From RGIG8775 sp045128735 (lineage in GTDB: Bacteria > Bacillota > Clostridia > Oscillospirales > CAG-272): a DNA stretch of 64,000 bases. The notes beneath the pieces were generated by a model. The model saw nothing but the letters and a program-made list of their open reading frames with translations, had not been told where the DNA came from and did no database searches. Below are positions 41,282-51,286 of the stretch, piece by piece. The translations under genes and the position numbers were made by a program. The DNA lies in NCBI GenBank assembly GCA_045128735.1, contig JBGVRT010000133.1, positions 1 through 64,000 of the forward strand, given 5' to 3'. Numbering within the stretch: position 1 is the first letter of the stretch; the number at the start of each line of letters is the position of its first letter.

Positions 41282-42496
41282 TTACTTTTTGAAAGCGCCC
41301 CAAAGATTGTTGAAGTCGATGTTTCCGGTTGTCTCCACCGTCTTTCTGACGGGCTCAGCCGGCTTTTCAACTACAACGGGCTCGGGAATCTCCTCAACAA
41401 CGGGCTCGAGTTCCTCAACCACCTCTACGGCAGGAGCGGGCTCCACAGCCGCAACAACGGGCTCGGGCTTTGCTTCAACCTGAACGGGAGTGGCGATAGG
41501 CTCATATGCCGCCTGATTCTTGTAGTAGGGATCGTCGGGCTTTCTGGAGAAGCCTGTTGCGATAATAGTTATCTTCATCTCGTCGTCAAGGTTGGGGTCA
41601 AACGCAACACCCCAGATAACGTTTGCATCGGGGCTTGCTTCATCAGCAACCATAGTAGACGCGAGGTCGATATCCTCAAGCTGAATATCGGGCGATGCCG
41701 TGATATTGATAAGAATACCTGTTGCGCCCTTGATGGAAGTTTCAAGAAGTGGGCTGGCGATAGCCATACGAGCCGCATTCTCTGCCTTGTCCTTACCCTT
41801 TGCCGAACCGACACCCATATGAGCGTAGCCCGCGTCCTTCATAACCGAGGTTACGTCAGCGAAGTCAAGGTTTATGTACGCAGTACCGTTGATAAGCTCA
41901 GAGATACTCTGAACACCGCGGCGAAGCACGTCGTCGGCAATCTCAAATGCGTTGGCAAGTGTTATGCGTGTATCGGAAACCTGCTTAAGTCTCTCGTTGG
42001 GGATAACGACGATAGCGTCAACGTGCTTGCTGAGCTCTTCGATTCCCTTATCTGCCTGAAGCATTCTTCTCTTACCCTCAAAGCCGAAGGGCTTTGTTAC
42101 GATTGCAACGGTAAGGATATCAGCCTCCTTAGAAGCGCGTGCAACCACGGGAGCCGCACCCGTTCCCGTTCCGCCGCCCATACCTGCGGTAATGAACACC
42201 ATATCCGCACCGTCGAGCATTTCCTTTATCTCATCTATAGACTCCTCAGCCGCGCGCTTACCGATCTCGGGATTTGCACCTGCGCCGAAGCCCTTTGTTA
42301 TTTTTTCGCCGATTGCGATCTGATGAGCCGCAGACGACTGATTGAGAACCTGAACGTCGGTATTTACCGCGATAAACTCCACGCCCTGGATCTTGGACGC
42401 GATCATTCTCTCAACCGCGTTGTTTCCGCCGCCGCCGACACCTATGACCTTAATATTAACTCCGCTTGTAAAGCTGTTGTCGAATTCAAAGTTCAT
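41282..42496 (-). CDS. ftsZ: Cell division protein FtsZ
   Basis: Tubulin-like GTPase forming the division ring. 404 residues: GVGGGGNNAVERMI, the tubulin signature GGGTGTGAAP (about residue 110), NLDFADVTSVMKDAGYAHMGVG in segments, and a long Pro/Val/Glu-rich linker ending in NIDFNNLWGAFKK. The usual conserved C-terminal peptide is not obvious. The ATG at 42496 follows GGAGGA by seven bases; the ATG at 42511 overlaps that site. No ftsA or sepF is adjacent; it stands outside the dcw cluster behind the murG terminator. Confidence 0.97.
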   Translation of the reverse strand: MNFEFDNSFTSGVNIKVIGVGGGGNNAVERMIASKIQGVEFIAVNTDVQVLNQSSAAHQIAIGEKITKGFGAGANPEIGKRAAEESIDEIKEMLDGADMVFITAGMGGGTGTGAAPVVARASKEADILTVAIVTKPFGFEGKRRMLQADKGIEELSKHVDAIVVIPNERLKQVSDTRITLANAFEIADDVLRRGVQSISELINGTAYINLDFADVTSVMKDAGYAHMGVGSAKGKDKAENAARMAIASPLLETSIKGATGILINITASPDIQLEDIDLASTMVADEASPDANVIWGVAFDPNLDDEMKITIIATGFSRKPDDPYYKNQAAYEPIATPVQVEAKPEPVVAAVEPAPAVEVVEELEPVVEEIPEPVVVEKPAEPVRKTVETTGNIDFNNLWGAFKK

Positions 42497-42633
42497 GTAA
42501 ACTTCCTCCATAATTTATTTCAATATTTGCTGTTTGCAATATATGTATACCACTATATATAATATAATAATATATTTTTGCAAATTTTGCAATAGTTTTT
42601 TGAAAATTTTTATAAGAAATTCACATCTTTTTT

Positions 42634-42673
42634 CAAAAAAACGCAAAATCCCGCTTTTTGGGGGGATTTTGCG
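42634..42673 (-). terminator. Terminator after murG (end of dcw cluster)
   Basis: CGCAAAATCCC and GGGATTTTGCG (42642-42652 and 42663-42673) pair; seven T follow on the minus strand. Confidence 0.9.
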
Positions 42674-42685
42674 CTTGATTTTCTC

Positions 42686-43810
42686 TTATTTTTTATTTTT
42701 TTTGGCTTCGATGAGCTTCATTACTTCGTCGAAGATGACCTTATTCGCGTCAAGTCTCGCAAACTGTTTTATGTTATTTTCAAGCTCACCGCGTTTTTCG
42801 GCATCGCCAAGCAGATTTTCTATCTCCGCCCATAGCGAGTCGGCACTTGCGTCCTTTTCCTCCATAAGTACAGCGGCGTTTGCGTCGGCAAGCACCTTGG
42901 CGTTTTTATATTGGTGATTATCCACCACGTTGGGAGACGGTATCATAATTGCCGCTTTACCCATCATTGAAAGCTCCGAGACGGTCATTGCACCCGCGCG
43001 ACAGACCACCACGTCAGCCGCCGCCATTTTTTCGTGCATATCGTAGATATACTCGGCAAGCTCGGCATTTTTCACTTTGTCACCGCCAAGCGCGTTGAAG
43101 CGTTCAAGGCTTTCGGCATAATTACGCGAGCCTGCGGCGTGAAGAAGCTTTATATCCTTTCTTGAGCCCAGATACTTTGTCATAAGCTCGACCGCCACTT
43201 GATTAAGGTATTCGGCTCCGCCGCTTCCGCCGTAGGAAAGGACAAAAAGCTCGCCATCCTTAAGACCGATTTTAGCTCTTGCCGCATCTTTATCCATATT
43301 TCCGAATGCAGTTCTAAGCGGATTTCCCACCTGCAAAACCTTATCTTTTCTCTTTAAGAAGTCCGCGGTTCTCGCAAAATTAACAAGTATTTTATCAACA
43401 CTATTTTGCAACATTTTTACTGCCATTCCGGGAATTGCATTGGACTCGTGCACCGCGCAAGGAACCTTCATCATTGCCGCCGCGCGGAGAATTGGCCAGC
43501 AGGCGTAGCCGCCCGTGCCGATTACAACGTCGGGCTTAAACTCCTTTATTATCTTCTTTGCAAGGAAGGGCGATATCTGCGACATTATGATTGCCTTGAT
43601 ATTGGTGGGCGACAGCGAGCGTCTTATGCCCTCCGATTTAACGAATTTTATCTCGTAGCCCTCGCGCGGAACGAGCTTGCCCTCCTGCCCTTTTTTTGTT
43701 CCTACGAAAAGTATTTCGGCATCGGAAATATTCTCTTTTATTGTGTTTGCAATGGCGATTGCGGGGTTAATGTGACCGCCTGTACCGCCGCAGGTCATTA
43801 TTACTCTCAT
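42686..43810 (-). CDS. murG: Lipid II synthase MurG
   Basis: Membrane-associated glycosyltransferase adding GlcNAc to lipid I. 374 residues: MRVIMTCGGTGGHINPAIAIA, VIGTGGYACWPILRAA, HESNAIPGMAVKML, LSYGGSGGAEYLNQV, and VVCRAGAMTVSELSMMGKAAIMIPSP in parts, with the UDP-GlcNAc site around it. ATG start with AGGA. Last gene of the dcw cluster in this window, following ftsW. Confidence 0.97.
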   Translation of the reverse strand: MRVIMTCGGTGGHINPAIAIANTIKENISDAEILFVGTKKGQEGKLVPREGYEIKFVKSEGIRRSLSPTNIKAIIMSQISPFLAKKIIKEFKPDVVIGTGGYACWPILRAAAMMKVPCAVHESNAIPGMAVKMLQNSVDKILVNFARTADFLKRKDKVLQVGNPLRTAFGNMDKDAARAKIGLKDGELFVLSYGGSGGAEYLNQVAVELMTKYLGSRKDIKLLHAAGSRNYAESLERFNALGGDKVKNAELAEYIYDMHEKMAAADVVVCRAGAMTVSELSMMGKAAIMIPSPNVVDNHQYKNAKVLADANAAVLMEEKDASADSLWAEIENLLGDAEKRGELENNIKQFARLDANKVIFDEVMKLIEAKKNKK

Positions 43811-43819
43811 TTTTAGTCC

Positions 43820-45064
43820 TCATTTCTTTATTCTGCTGTAACGCGATATATTGAGCAAAATTCCCATTTCAAAAATTTGCAGGGCAAGCGATGTACCGCC
43901 CGAGCTAAAAAACGGCAAGGAAATTCCCGTATTGGGCATTGAGTTGGTTACTACGGCTATATTCAGCGCGGCTTGAAGCCCCAGCTTAACGGTAAGACCC
44001 ATTACTGCAAGAGCGCCGAATTTATTTGGCACGTGCATAGCGATTTTCATTCCGCGCCACACAGCAAGCGCAAACAGCGCGATAACGGCGAATGCCCCGA
44101 AGAAGCCGAGCTCCTCGCAGATTATCGTAAACACAAAATCGTTTTGCGGCTGTGACACGTACCCAAATTTTTGCAGGCTGTTGAAAAGTCCGCGCCCGAA
44201 AAAGCCGCCCGAGCCGATGGCGTAAAGACCTTGCAGGGTTTGCCACGCCTCGCCCAGCGGGTCTACGGTATCTATGTTGAGCCAGGTATTTACCCGTGTT
44301 TGCGCGTAATCCGAGACGAGAATAAGTCCCGTACCCGCAAGTGCCACCGCACCTCCCATTGCCGCGATATACTTCATTCTTGTGCCGCCCACAAGCATTA
44401 CGCAAGCTCCGAGCATTGCTATAATCATCAATCCCGAAATATGCTTTTCAAGCGCAACAAGCACGCAGACCGCACCGATTATCGCCCCCGGAACAAGTAC
44501 GCCGCAACGAAAGCTTCCGCCTTTTCTGTCTTTGGAGCTTATTTCCTCGCTATGTTCGGAGAGATAGCGCGCAAGCATAAGCACGACCGCCATTTTTGCT
44601 ATTTCCGAGGGTTGGACGGTAAGGGGGCCAATGCGTATCCACCGCTGTGCGCCTCCGCCCACAGTTCCGATAACCAAAACGAGCGCAAGCAAGCCGAGAG
44701 TTGCGATATATGCTATCTTTGCAAAACGATACCAAAAGGACAGCGTTGCTCTGTGCACAAACACCGCGGTAATTGCCACGCTGACCGCGGCAAAAGCCGC
44801 ATACCTTACAAGGAAATAAGTGCGGTCATTATACATTTGCTCAGCATAGACACAGCTTGCACTGTAGTTCATCAGCATACCAAATAAAAGCAATATAATA
44901 CAGTATACCGCAAACCTCACGTCAATTTTGCCGCGCAGGTCGCCTTTATTTGTTTCTTTGAATATTTTATGGAAAATATTGCTTTTTTTGACTTGTTTAT
45001 TTTTTATTCCTTTTCTTTCGACATCAGAGCTTTTTTCATTCTTACGCATCTGATGACCGACCAA
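43820..45064 (-). CDS. ftsW: Peptidoglycan polymerase FtsW (SEDS family)
   Basis: SEDS-family glycosyltransferase polymerising septal peptidoglycan with a class B PBP. About 414 residues: a charged cytoplasmic N-terminus, then ten hydrophobic segments, with GAQRWIRIGPLTVQPSEIAKMAVV and NSMPNTGISLPFFSSGGTS in the extracytoplasmic and C-terminal regions. The start is probably TTG at 45064, seven bases after GGAGG; an ATG at 45049 is the alternative. Lies between mraY and murG; murD is missing from this position. Confidence 0.93.
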   Translation of the reverse strand: MVGHQMRKNEKSSDVERKGIKNKQVKKSNIFHKIFKETNKGDLRGKIDVRFAVYCIILLLFGMLMNYSASCVYAEQMYNDRTYFLVRYAAFAAVSVAITAVFVHRATLSFWYRFAKIAYIATLGLLALVLVIGTVGGGAQRWIRIGPLTVQPSEIAKMAVVLMLARYLSEHSEEISSKDRKGGSFRCGVLVPGAIIGAVCVLVALEKHISGLMIIAMLGACVMLVGGTRMKYIAAMGGAVALAGTGLILVSDYAQTRVNTWLNIDTVDPLGEAWQTLQGLYAIGSGGFFGRGLFNSLQKFGYVSQPQNDFVFTIICEELGFFGAFAVIALFALAVWRGMKIAMHVPNKFGALAVMGLTVKLGLQAALNIAVVTNSMPNTGISLPFFSSGGTSLALQIFEMGILLNISRYSRIKK

Positions 45065-45077
45065 TCTGATACCTCCG

Positions 45078-46049
45078 TTAAACCGCGAACCAAGCAACCG
45101 CGCAACAAACCGCGGTTATTGCCGAGAAAACCACAACTATTTTATTTTCGCTCCAACCGCATTGCTCAAGGTGATGGTGGAAGGGCGCCATTTTGAAAAC
45201 GCGCACCTTTCTGCCCGACAGCTTGAAAACGTAACGCTGAAGCGCGGAAGTGAAAAATTCAAATATATAGATGATTCCGCAGATTACAACCACCAACGGT
45301 TCGTTTATTTCGAATGCCATAGCGGTTATAATTCCACCGATAAACAGCGAGCCCGTGTCGCCCATAAAGACTCTTGCGGGGTTAAGATTGTAGACAAGGA
45401 AGCCCACCATTCCGCCGATAAGGGCGGCACTTACAAGTGTTGTCGCACGGCTTGCAAAATGAAAACCGCAAACGGCAAAGAAGCACCCCACAAAGAATGT
45501 CATTGTGCTTGCAAGTCCGTCTATTCCGTCGGTGATGTTTGTGCTGTTGGTTATGCCCCAGATAAGAGCAAGCGCTATCACGTAGTAGAATATTCCAAGT
45601 TCGATTTCGATATTGCTGAACGGAATTTCAAGAGCGGTATCTACAAAGCCCGATATACCCATTACGAAAAGGTATATTGCGCCCGCGACAAGCTGAAGTA
45701 TGCTTTTGGGAAGCTCGTCAAGTCCGTCGTTGTTCTTCTTTATCAGCTTAAGGTAATCGTCAATGTAGCCAACAGCCGCGCTGAGAAGTCCGAGGAGCAG
45801 AATGGCAAGAACGCGCAGGGCGTCGCTCCGGTTTATTATCAGCGCAACGGCTATTACCGCCGTCATTGCCGCGATAAAGATTATTCCGCCCATTGTGGGA
45901 GTTCCCTGCTTCGACTTATGCCATCTCGGCCCTATATCCTTTATATACTGCCCCATTTTCTTGCTTTTAAGAATGGGGATTATTATTCTCGCTAAAATTA
46001 CCGTCAGTACGAATACCGCCACCATAGCGGCAACAAATTCGATCATCAT
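45078..46049 (-). CDS. mraY: Phospho-MurNAc-pentapeptide translocase MraY
   Basis: Integral membrane enzyme making lipid I. 323 residues, about ten helices: GPRWHKSKQGTPTMGGIIF, IDDYLKLIKKNNDGL (acidic motif), TNITDGIDGLASTM, VFMGDTGSLFIGG and the C-terminal PFHHHLEQCGWSENKIV with the His triad. ATG start behind GGTGA. Follows murF. Confidence 0.97.
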   Translation of the reverse strand: MMIEFVAAMVAVFVLTVILARIIIPILKSKKMGQYIKDIGPRWHKSKQGTPTMGGIIFIAAMTAVIAVALIINRSDALRVLAILLLGLLSAAVGYIDDYLKLIKKNNDGLDELPKSILQLVAGAIYLFVMGISGFVDTALEIPFSNIEIELGIFYYVIALALIWGITNSTNITDGIDGLASTMTFFVGCFFAVCGFHFASRATTLVSAALIGGMVGFLVYNLNPARVFMGDTGSLFIGGIITAMAFEINEPLVVVICGIIYIFEFFTSALQRYVFKLSGRKVRVFKMAPFHHHLEQCGWSENKIVVVFSAITAVCCAVAWFAV

Positions 46050-46075
46050 TTACTTTCACCACAGGCCTTTCTATG

Positions 46076-47512
46076 TCAATTTTCTTTAGTGAGATTTTCT
46101 TTAAGATACGCCACCACACGCTCTGCGCCGATCGCTCTGCTTGCCTTTACAAGCAATACGTCGCCATCCTTAAGGATATCCTTAAGTGTTGCGCCGATAA
46201 GCTCGTAATTATTATAATCAGAGGTAACGTACACGTTTTTCTCCGCAAGTCCGCCCTCAAGCGCACCTACGGCGATATCGCGGGCGAGAGTTCCCATAGT
46301 CATGAGAAGCTTTCCTCCCACGACTCCGAAGTATTTTCCAACCTCTCTGTGGTATTCCTTGCTGTTTTCGCCAAGCTCTCTCATGTCTCCGAGAAGCGCA
46401 GTCATACGCGAGCCCTTTTTGCTCTTTGATATCGTTTTGAGCACGTCCATTGCGGCGCGCATAGACTCGGGGCTTGCGTTATAACAGTCCTCAATTATTG
46501 TTATTCCGCCAAGCTCGTATATATTCTGCCTCATATCGGCATTTTCAAACTTTTTGAGTCCCGAAATGATTTTTTCGGGCATTATACCAAGCTCAAGACC
46601 CACCGCAAAGGCAAAGAGCGAGGCATAGACGAACTGCTTTCCTATGACGTTTATCTCGATTCCGCGATAGGTGTTTTCGCCCACCACAATATCAAATGTG
46701 CTCCCCTCGTCGCAATAGCGGAGATTCTCAGCTCTCACGTCGCACGCCTTGTTTTCAACGCCAACAAGAATTTTTTTGATATCCTTTACGTCGGCTTCCA
46801 CAAGCAACGGCTCGTCGCCGTTGACTATAAGCGTTCCACTGCCCATCATACCGTTTATTATCTCAAGCTTCGCTTTGCAGATGTTTTCGCGTGTGCCGAG
46901 CAGTTCAAGGTGAGACGAACCGATGTTGGTTATACAGGAAATATTCGGTCTTGCCACGTTTGACATAAGCTCGATTTCGCCAAATCCGCTCATTCCCATT
47001 TCGATAACCGCCGCCTCAAAGCTTTCGTCGGCTTCAAGCATACTCATAGGCATTCCTATAATGCTGTTATGGTTTGCTTTGGTTTTATGTGTTTTGTAAG
47101 ACTCGGAAAGAACCGCGTATATAAATTCCTTGGTGGTTGTCTTGCCAACACTACCCGTAACAGCAACATTTTGCATATTAAGTCTTGACAAATACGTCAT
47201 TGATATCTGCGCAAGAGCATTTATTGAATCAGATGCTACTATTGCCGAGAACTCGTATCCGCTCTCCTCGAGCTCCTCGGGAATATATTGGCACAGAAAG
47301 GCTTTACATCCGTTTTGAGCGGCAGAGAGCATATAATTATGGCCGTCTACGTGCTCTCCCACGCTTACGACGAAAAGAGTGTTTTCGTCAGCTTCACGCG
47401 AGTCGGTACATAAATATTCTACGGTCACACCCGCTTTGCCTACCTGCTTGCCTCTGCACATTGAGCAAAGGTATTCGACAGTTGCATTTTTAACACCAAG
47501 CTTGATTTTCAT
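46076..47512 (-). CDS. murF: UDP-MurNAc-tripeptide:D-Ala-D-Ala ligase MurF
   Basis: Mur ligase adding D-Ala-D-Ala to the UDP-MurNAc tripeptide in the cytoplasm. 478 residues: an N-terminal substrate domain (YLCTDSREADENTLFVV), the ATP-binding loop AVTGSVGKTTTKEFI, HNSIIGMPMSML, VIEMGMSGFGEIELM, and the C-terminal DCYNASPESMRAAMDVL and LLGDMRELGENSKEYH. ATG start behind AGGAAGG. Order murE-murF-mraY as in other bacteria. Confidence 0.97.
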   Translation of the reverse strand: MKIKLGVKNATVEYLCSMCRGKQVGKAGVTVEYLCTDSREADENTLFVVSVGEHVDGHNYMLSAAQNGCKAFLCQYIPEELEESGYEFSAIVASDSINALAQISMTYLSRLNMQNVAVTGSVGKTTTKEFIYAVLSESYKTHKTKANHNSIIGMPMSMLEADESFEAAVIEMGMSGFGEIELMSNVARPNISCITNIGSSHLELLGTRENICKAKLEIINGMMGSGTLIVNGDEPLLVEADVKDIKKILVGVENKACDVRAENLRYCDEGSTFDIVVGENTYRGIEINVIGKQFVYASLFAFAVGLELGIMPEKIISGLKKFENADMRQNIYELGGITIIEDCYNASPESMRAAMDVLKTISKSKKGSRMTALLGDMRELGENSKEYHREVGKYFGVVGGKLLMTMGTLARDIAVGALEGGLAEKNVYVTSDYNNYELIGATLKDILKDGDVLLVKASRAIGAERVVAYLKENLTKEN

Positions 47513-47531
47513 ATTTGCATTCCTTCCTGAT

Positions 47532-49013
47532 TTATTTTTCTATGCTGTATTTACGAGCCGCCGCCGCGGCTATATTTTTCTCGCTGAATGAGTGCTTTCC
47601 TCTGAAGTCGATTTCATACTCCTCGTGACCCTTGCCCGCAAGGACTATTATATCTCCGCTTTTCGCGGTCTTTACGGCGTATTCTATCGCCTCTGCGCGG
47701 TCCTCGATAACGGTATGCTCCGCGCCTCCGATTCCTCTCACTATTTCGGATATAATATCCGATGTTTTTTCGCTTCTGCTATTATCCGCGGTAACAATAA
47801 TCTTATCGGCATAACGGGTGGCTATCTCGCCCATTTTAGCGCGTTTGCTTTTATCTCTGTCACCTCCGCAGCCAAACACGAGAACTATACGTTCGTTGCA
47901 TTTTCTTATCTTGCAAAGGGTATCAAGCAAATTATAAAGCGCGTCGGGAGTGTGAGCGTAGTCGATTATCACCGAATAATCGCATATTGCGCCAAGCTTA
48001 ACCCGCTGAAGTCTGCCTTCAACGCCGTTCATAGCCGCAAGCGCGCTCATAATATTTTGCGATGAAACGCCAAGCTCTGCGGCACACGCCGACGCCTCAA
48101 GCGTATTCATAACGTTAAAACCGCCCATAAGCGGTGTTCTGACCACGAATTGCTTAGTAGGTGCTACAAGGCGGTATCTGTTTCCCTCTACGCTCGGTTC
48201 TTTGATATCGCAGGCAAAATAATCACAGCATTTTCGCGTTGCGCTACATCCGACAGCATTTTTTCCGAGGCTGTCAAAAAGCCTTTTTCCGTATTTATCG
48301 TCTGTGTTTATTATGCACTTTTTGGCGTGTGCGAACAGCTTGGCTTTGGAAGAAAAATATTCTTCCATATCTTTATGAAAGTCAAGATGCTCGGGAGTCA
48401 GGTTGGTAAAGACTGCCGCTTCAAATTCAAGCCCCTCAAGCTTATCAAGCGCAAGGGCATGGGAGCTTGCCTCCATAAAGACATACTGAACTCCATCGTC
48501 CGCCATAATTGACAAGAGTCTGAAAAGCTCCTCGGGGTCGGGAGTGGTCATATTGGCAAGCGGATTGCCGTTAGTGCTTTCAACAACCCTGTCACCCGAA
48601 TAGCATTTAACCGTACCGATAAGCCCCGTTTTATACATCGCGGCATCGAATATGGCTTTTAGCATATACGTGATCGAGGTTTTTCCGTTAGTTCCCGTTA
48701 CAGCCACAAGCTTAAGCTTTTTTGTAGGGTAGCCGTAATAGGCGTTATACAAAAGCGGTAGAATTTTCCTTGTGTTTTCGATGGCAAGTGTGGGCACGCC
48801 ACACTTTATCTGCCGTTCGGCGATAACCGCCGCCGCACCGCGCTCTACAGCTTTATCCACGTAGTCGTGACCGTCGTTGTGAATTCCTTTTATACAAACG
48901 AAGAGGTCACCCTCCTCAACTTTATCGGAATTGCTTTTTACAGCATTTATTTCCACGTCCTCCACTCCGCCGCAGTCAATTCCCACGGCGTTGCAAAGGT
49001 AATGTAATCTCAT
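47532..49013 (-). CDS. murE: UDP-MurNAc-tripeptide synthetase MurE
   Basis: Adds the third stem-peptide residue. 493 residues: TNSDKVEEGDLFVC-like N-terminus (VKSNSDKVEEGDLFVC), Walker A AVTGTNGKTSITYML, TTPDPEELFRLL, MEASSHALALDKL, IIDYAHTPDALYNLL, VFGCGGDRDKSKRAKMG, and ILAGKGHEEYE-like VLAGKGHEEYE. The acceptor-selectivity motif appears as TADNSRSEKTSDIISEI; DNSR rather than DNPR leaves open whether lysine or diaminopimelate is used. ATG at 49013 has AGGTG upstream; a GTG three codons earlier is possible. Confidence 0.95.
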   Translation of the reverse strand: MRLHYLCNAVGIDCGGVEDVEINAVKSNSDKVEEGDLFVCIKGIHNDGHDYVDKAVERGAAAVIAERQIKCGVPTLAIENTRKILPLLYNAYYGYPTKKLKLVAVTGTNGKTSITYMLKAIFDAAMYKTGLIGTVKCYSGDRVVESTNGNPLANMTTPDPEELFRLLSIMADDGVQYVFMEASSHALALDKLEGLEFEAAVFTNLTPEHLDFHKDMEEYFSSKAKLFAHAKKCIINTDDKYGKRLFDSLGKNAVGCSATRKCCDYFACDIKEPSVEGNRYRLVAPTKQFVVRTPLMGGFNVMNTLEASACAAELGVSSQNIMSALAAMNGVEGRLQRVKLGAICDYSVIIDYAHTPDALYNLLDTLCKIRKCNERIVLVFGCGGDRDKSKRAKMGEIATRYADKIIVTADNSRSEKTSDIISEIVRGIGGAEHTVIEDRAEAIEYAVKTAKSGDIIVLAGKGHEEYEIDFRGKHSFSEKNIAAAAARKYSIEK

Positions 49014-49049
49014 ATCAAGCACCTCAATTTATTGAGGGCTGTTAATAGG

Positions 49050-51077
49050 TCATTCGGTATAAAATGTAATTTTGCCGTTAAATGACGGAAAGTATCCGCT
49101 TTTTGGTTTTTGAGCGGTAACGTATTCACCGCCACCGATCACCTCCACCGTCAGCCCTCTGCTTTCAGCATATGCAAGGGCGTTGGCAACAGGAAGTCCG
49201 ACGTAGTCGGTAATTTGCCCGTTAAGAAGATTTTTTTCCGTTTCGGTATATTTCGGCTCCACCCCAAGGTATGGGAGCACGGTCTCGAGGGTTCTTGCTA
49301 TGTAAGGCGCCGCCACGGTGCTTCCGTAAAGAATACCCTTTGTAGGCTCGTCAACCATTATTACCATAGCGATTTTAGGGTCGTCGGCAGGTGCAAATGC
49401 CACGCAGGAACATATATACATCTCCTCGCCCGTGGTCGTCGCACCCTTCTTCTCCGAGGTGCCCGTTTTAGCCGCCACTCTGTAGCCTGCTACGTATGCG
49501 TTTTTCGCCCCTCCGACACCCGCAACGCCTTCCGCCAATATATCGGCTATACGCTTTGCGCTTGCCTCTGACATAACGCGCCGTTTTATTTCGGTTTTAT
49601 GTTCAAAAAGTGTATTTCCGTCTGAGTCCTCAATGCTTTTCACAAGATGTGGGGTAACAAGCTCGCCTCCGTTTGCCACCGCGGCAATTGCCGATATGTG
49701 TTGGATTGCCGTAACCGTAAAATTCTGTCCGAATGCGTAAATAGCAAGGTCAAGCTCGGACATTCGAGAGCTTATTACGCCCATTCCCTCGCCCGGAAGA
49801 TCTATTCCTGTTTTCTCTCTGTAGCCAAAGGTTTTGAAATACTCCATAAAGCGCTCACATCCAAGCTGTGCGCCTATAGACATAAACCACACGTTACAAG
49901 AGTGCTGAACGCCCTCGGCAAAAGTAAGACTTCCGTGTCCGCGACGTTGATGGCAATGTATGCCTTTTCCGAGGACGGTTTTGACACCGCCGCAAAAAAC
50001 GTTGCCGTTAAGTATGGGAAGCGACTCCTCAAGTGCCATTGACGAGGTTATTATCTTAAAGGTTGAGCCGGGAATATAGCTTTCTGTAAGCGCTTTATTC
50101 GACCAGCTTTCAAGCAAATACTGCCGTGAAAGCGCAGAATACTCCTCGCTTTCCTTTGACAGACCGCTTGACAGCAGTTTACCATCGTAGTAATCAACAA
50201 GCTCATATGGTGAATTCAAGTCAAACTCGGGATATACCGCAAGCGCGAGAATCGCTCCGCTTTCGACGTCCATAACTATTCCGCAGGCGCGGTTAAGAGC
50301 TCCGGAATCCATAACGGCACATTCAAGCTGTTCTGCAAGCGCCGCCTGAACGTAAGCGTCAAGCGTTGTGGTCAGCGAGCAGCCGTCCTCGGATCTCACG
50401 TAGGTATTATATTGGTCGGGAAGCTCGTTTCCGCGAGAGTCTCTGGCGGTCAGATAGTAGCCGTCACTTCCGCTGATTTCTTTATTGTACTGATATTCAA
50501 GCCCGTACAGTCCGTCACCGTCCGCCCCCGTAAAGCCGAGGACGTGAGATGCAAGACTGCCGTAGGGATAGTATCTCTTACTTGACGCCTCGAGAAAAAC
50601 AAGATGCTCAAGTCTTTCTTCAATTATTAGTTTTCTTATCTGATTTGCGGTTTCCTCATCGGCGTTTCTCACCACAGTTTCGTCAAGCCTTCTTGTTTTC
50701 TCGGTCTTTTTGAGAATAGTCTCGCTACTCACACCGAGAATTTCCGAAAGTCTCTCGGCGATAAGGCGTGATATGGAATTAGTCTGCTTTTTATCAAGCG
50801 CCTTTTGCGCTGACGATATTGCAGAAGGAGAAATAAAAACTCTGTATGTGGTTTTATTTGATGCAAGCAGTCTGCCGCTTGCATCGTATATTTCGCCGCG
50901 TTCAGCCACAGATGGAGAGGTAGTGGTAAGCTGTTCGATAACCTTTTCTCTGTATTTTTCATAACCGTAGGTCTGATATGCAAATATCCTCCCCACAAGC
51001 ACAGCAAAAACCAAGGTTATTCCAACAACCGCGGCGAGCGCGCGCCGCACAAATCCCGTATCGACGTTTCCTATCAT
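49050..51077 (-). CDS. Class B penicillin-binding protein (FtsI/SpoVD type)
   Basis: Septal transpeptidase, 675 residues. N-terminal membrane anchor (about residues 10-31), a dimerisation domain with RGEIYDASGRLLASN, then the transpeptidase domain with SxxK (GSTFKIIT), SxN (HSCNVWF) and KTG (AKTGTSEKKG). A single PASTA domain occupies the last 60 residues (DYVGLPVANALAYAESRGLTVEV split). The layout fits SpoVD/Pbp2B. ATG start with AGGGGG. Located between the unknown membrane protein and murE; vegetative versus sporulation role cannot be told from sequence alone. Confidence 0.93.
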   Translation of the reverse strand: MIGNVDTGFVRRALAAVVGITLVFAVLVGRIFAYQTYGYEKYREKVIEQLTTTSPSVAERGEIYDASGRLLASNKTTYRVFISPSAISSAQKALDKKQTNSISRLIAERLSEILGVSSETILKKTEKTRRLDETVVRNADEETANQIRKLIIEERLEHLVFLEASSKRYYPYGSLASHVLGFTGADGDGLYGLEYQYNKEISGSDGYYLTARDSRGNELPDQYNTYVRSEDGCSLTTTLDAYVQAALAEQLECAVMDSGALNRACGIVMDVESGAILALAVYPEFDLNSPYELVDYYDGKLLSSGLSKESEEYSALSRQYLLESWSNKALTESYIPGSTFKIITSSMALEESLPILNGNVFCGGVKTVLGKGIHCHQRRGHGSLTFAEGVQHSCNVWFMSIGAQLGCERFMEYFKTFGYREKTGIDLPGEGMGVISSRMSELDLAIYAFGQNFTVTAIQHISAIAAVANGGELVTPHLVKSIEDSDGNTLFEHKTEIKRRVMSEASAKRIADILAEGVAGVGGAKNAYVAGYRVAAKTGTSEKKGATTTGEEMYICSCVAFAPADDPKIAMVIMVDEPTKGILYGSTVAAPYIARTLETVLPYLGVEPKYTETEKNLLNGQITDYVGLPVANALAYAESRGLTVEVIGGGEYVTAQKPKSGYFPSFNGKITFYTE

Positions 51078-51124
51078 TACAAGTCCCCCTTTTTATATTG
51101 GGACAAACAAATGAGATAAAAAAT

Positions 51125-51227
51125 GAACGGCAAGCGAACGGACTTATGAGCATATGGGCCGCTGCTCAAAAATCCGCTGCCCTCGCTACCGTCGGGGTAA
51201 CTCACGGGCTTCGCTTCATTGCCGTTC
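51125..51227. repeat. Inverted-repeat element between dcw genes
   Basis: GAACGGCAAGCGAA (51125-51138) pairs with TTCGC-TTCA-TTGCCGTTC (51210-51227), 14 pairs with a four-base bulge, enclosing a GC-rich core with a further GAGCA/TGCTC stem (51148-51167 region). No coding frame. It may be a folded intergenic RNA, a repeat element, or a processing site. Confidence 0.55.
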
Positions 51228-51286
51228 TTAATGTTTAATTATCAAATTTGGCTTTGTCGATACTATTCTATTCTGTTTTTGGTTTT

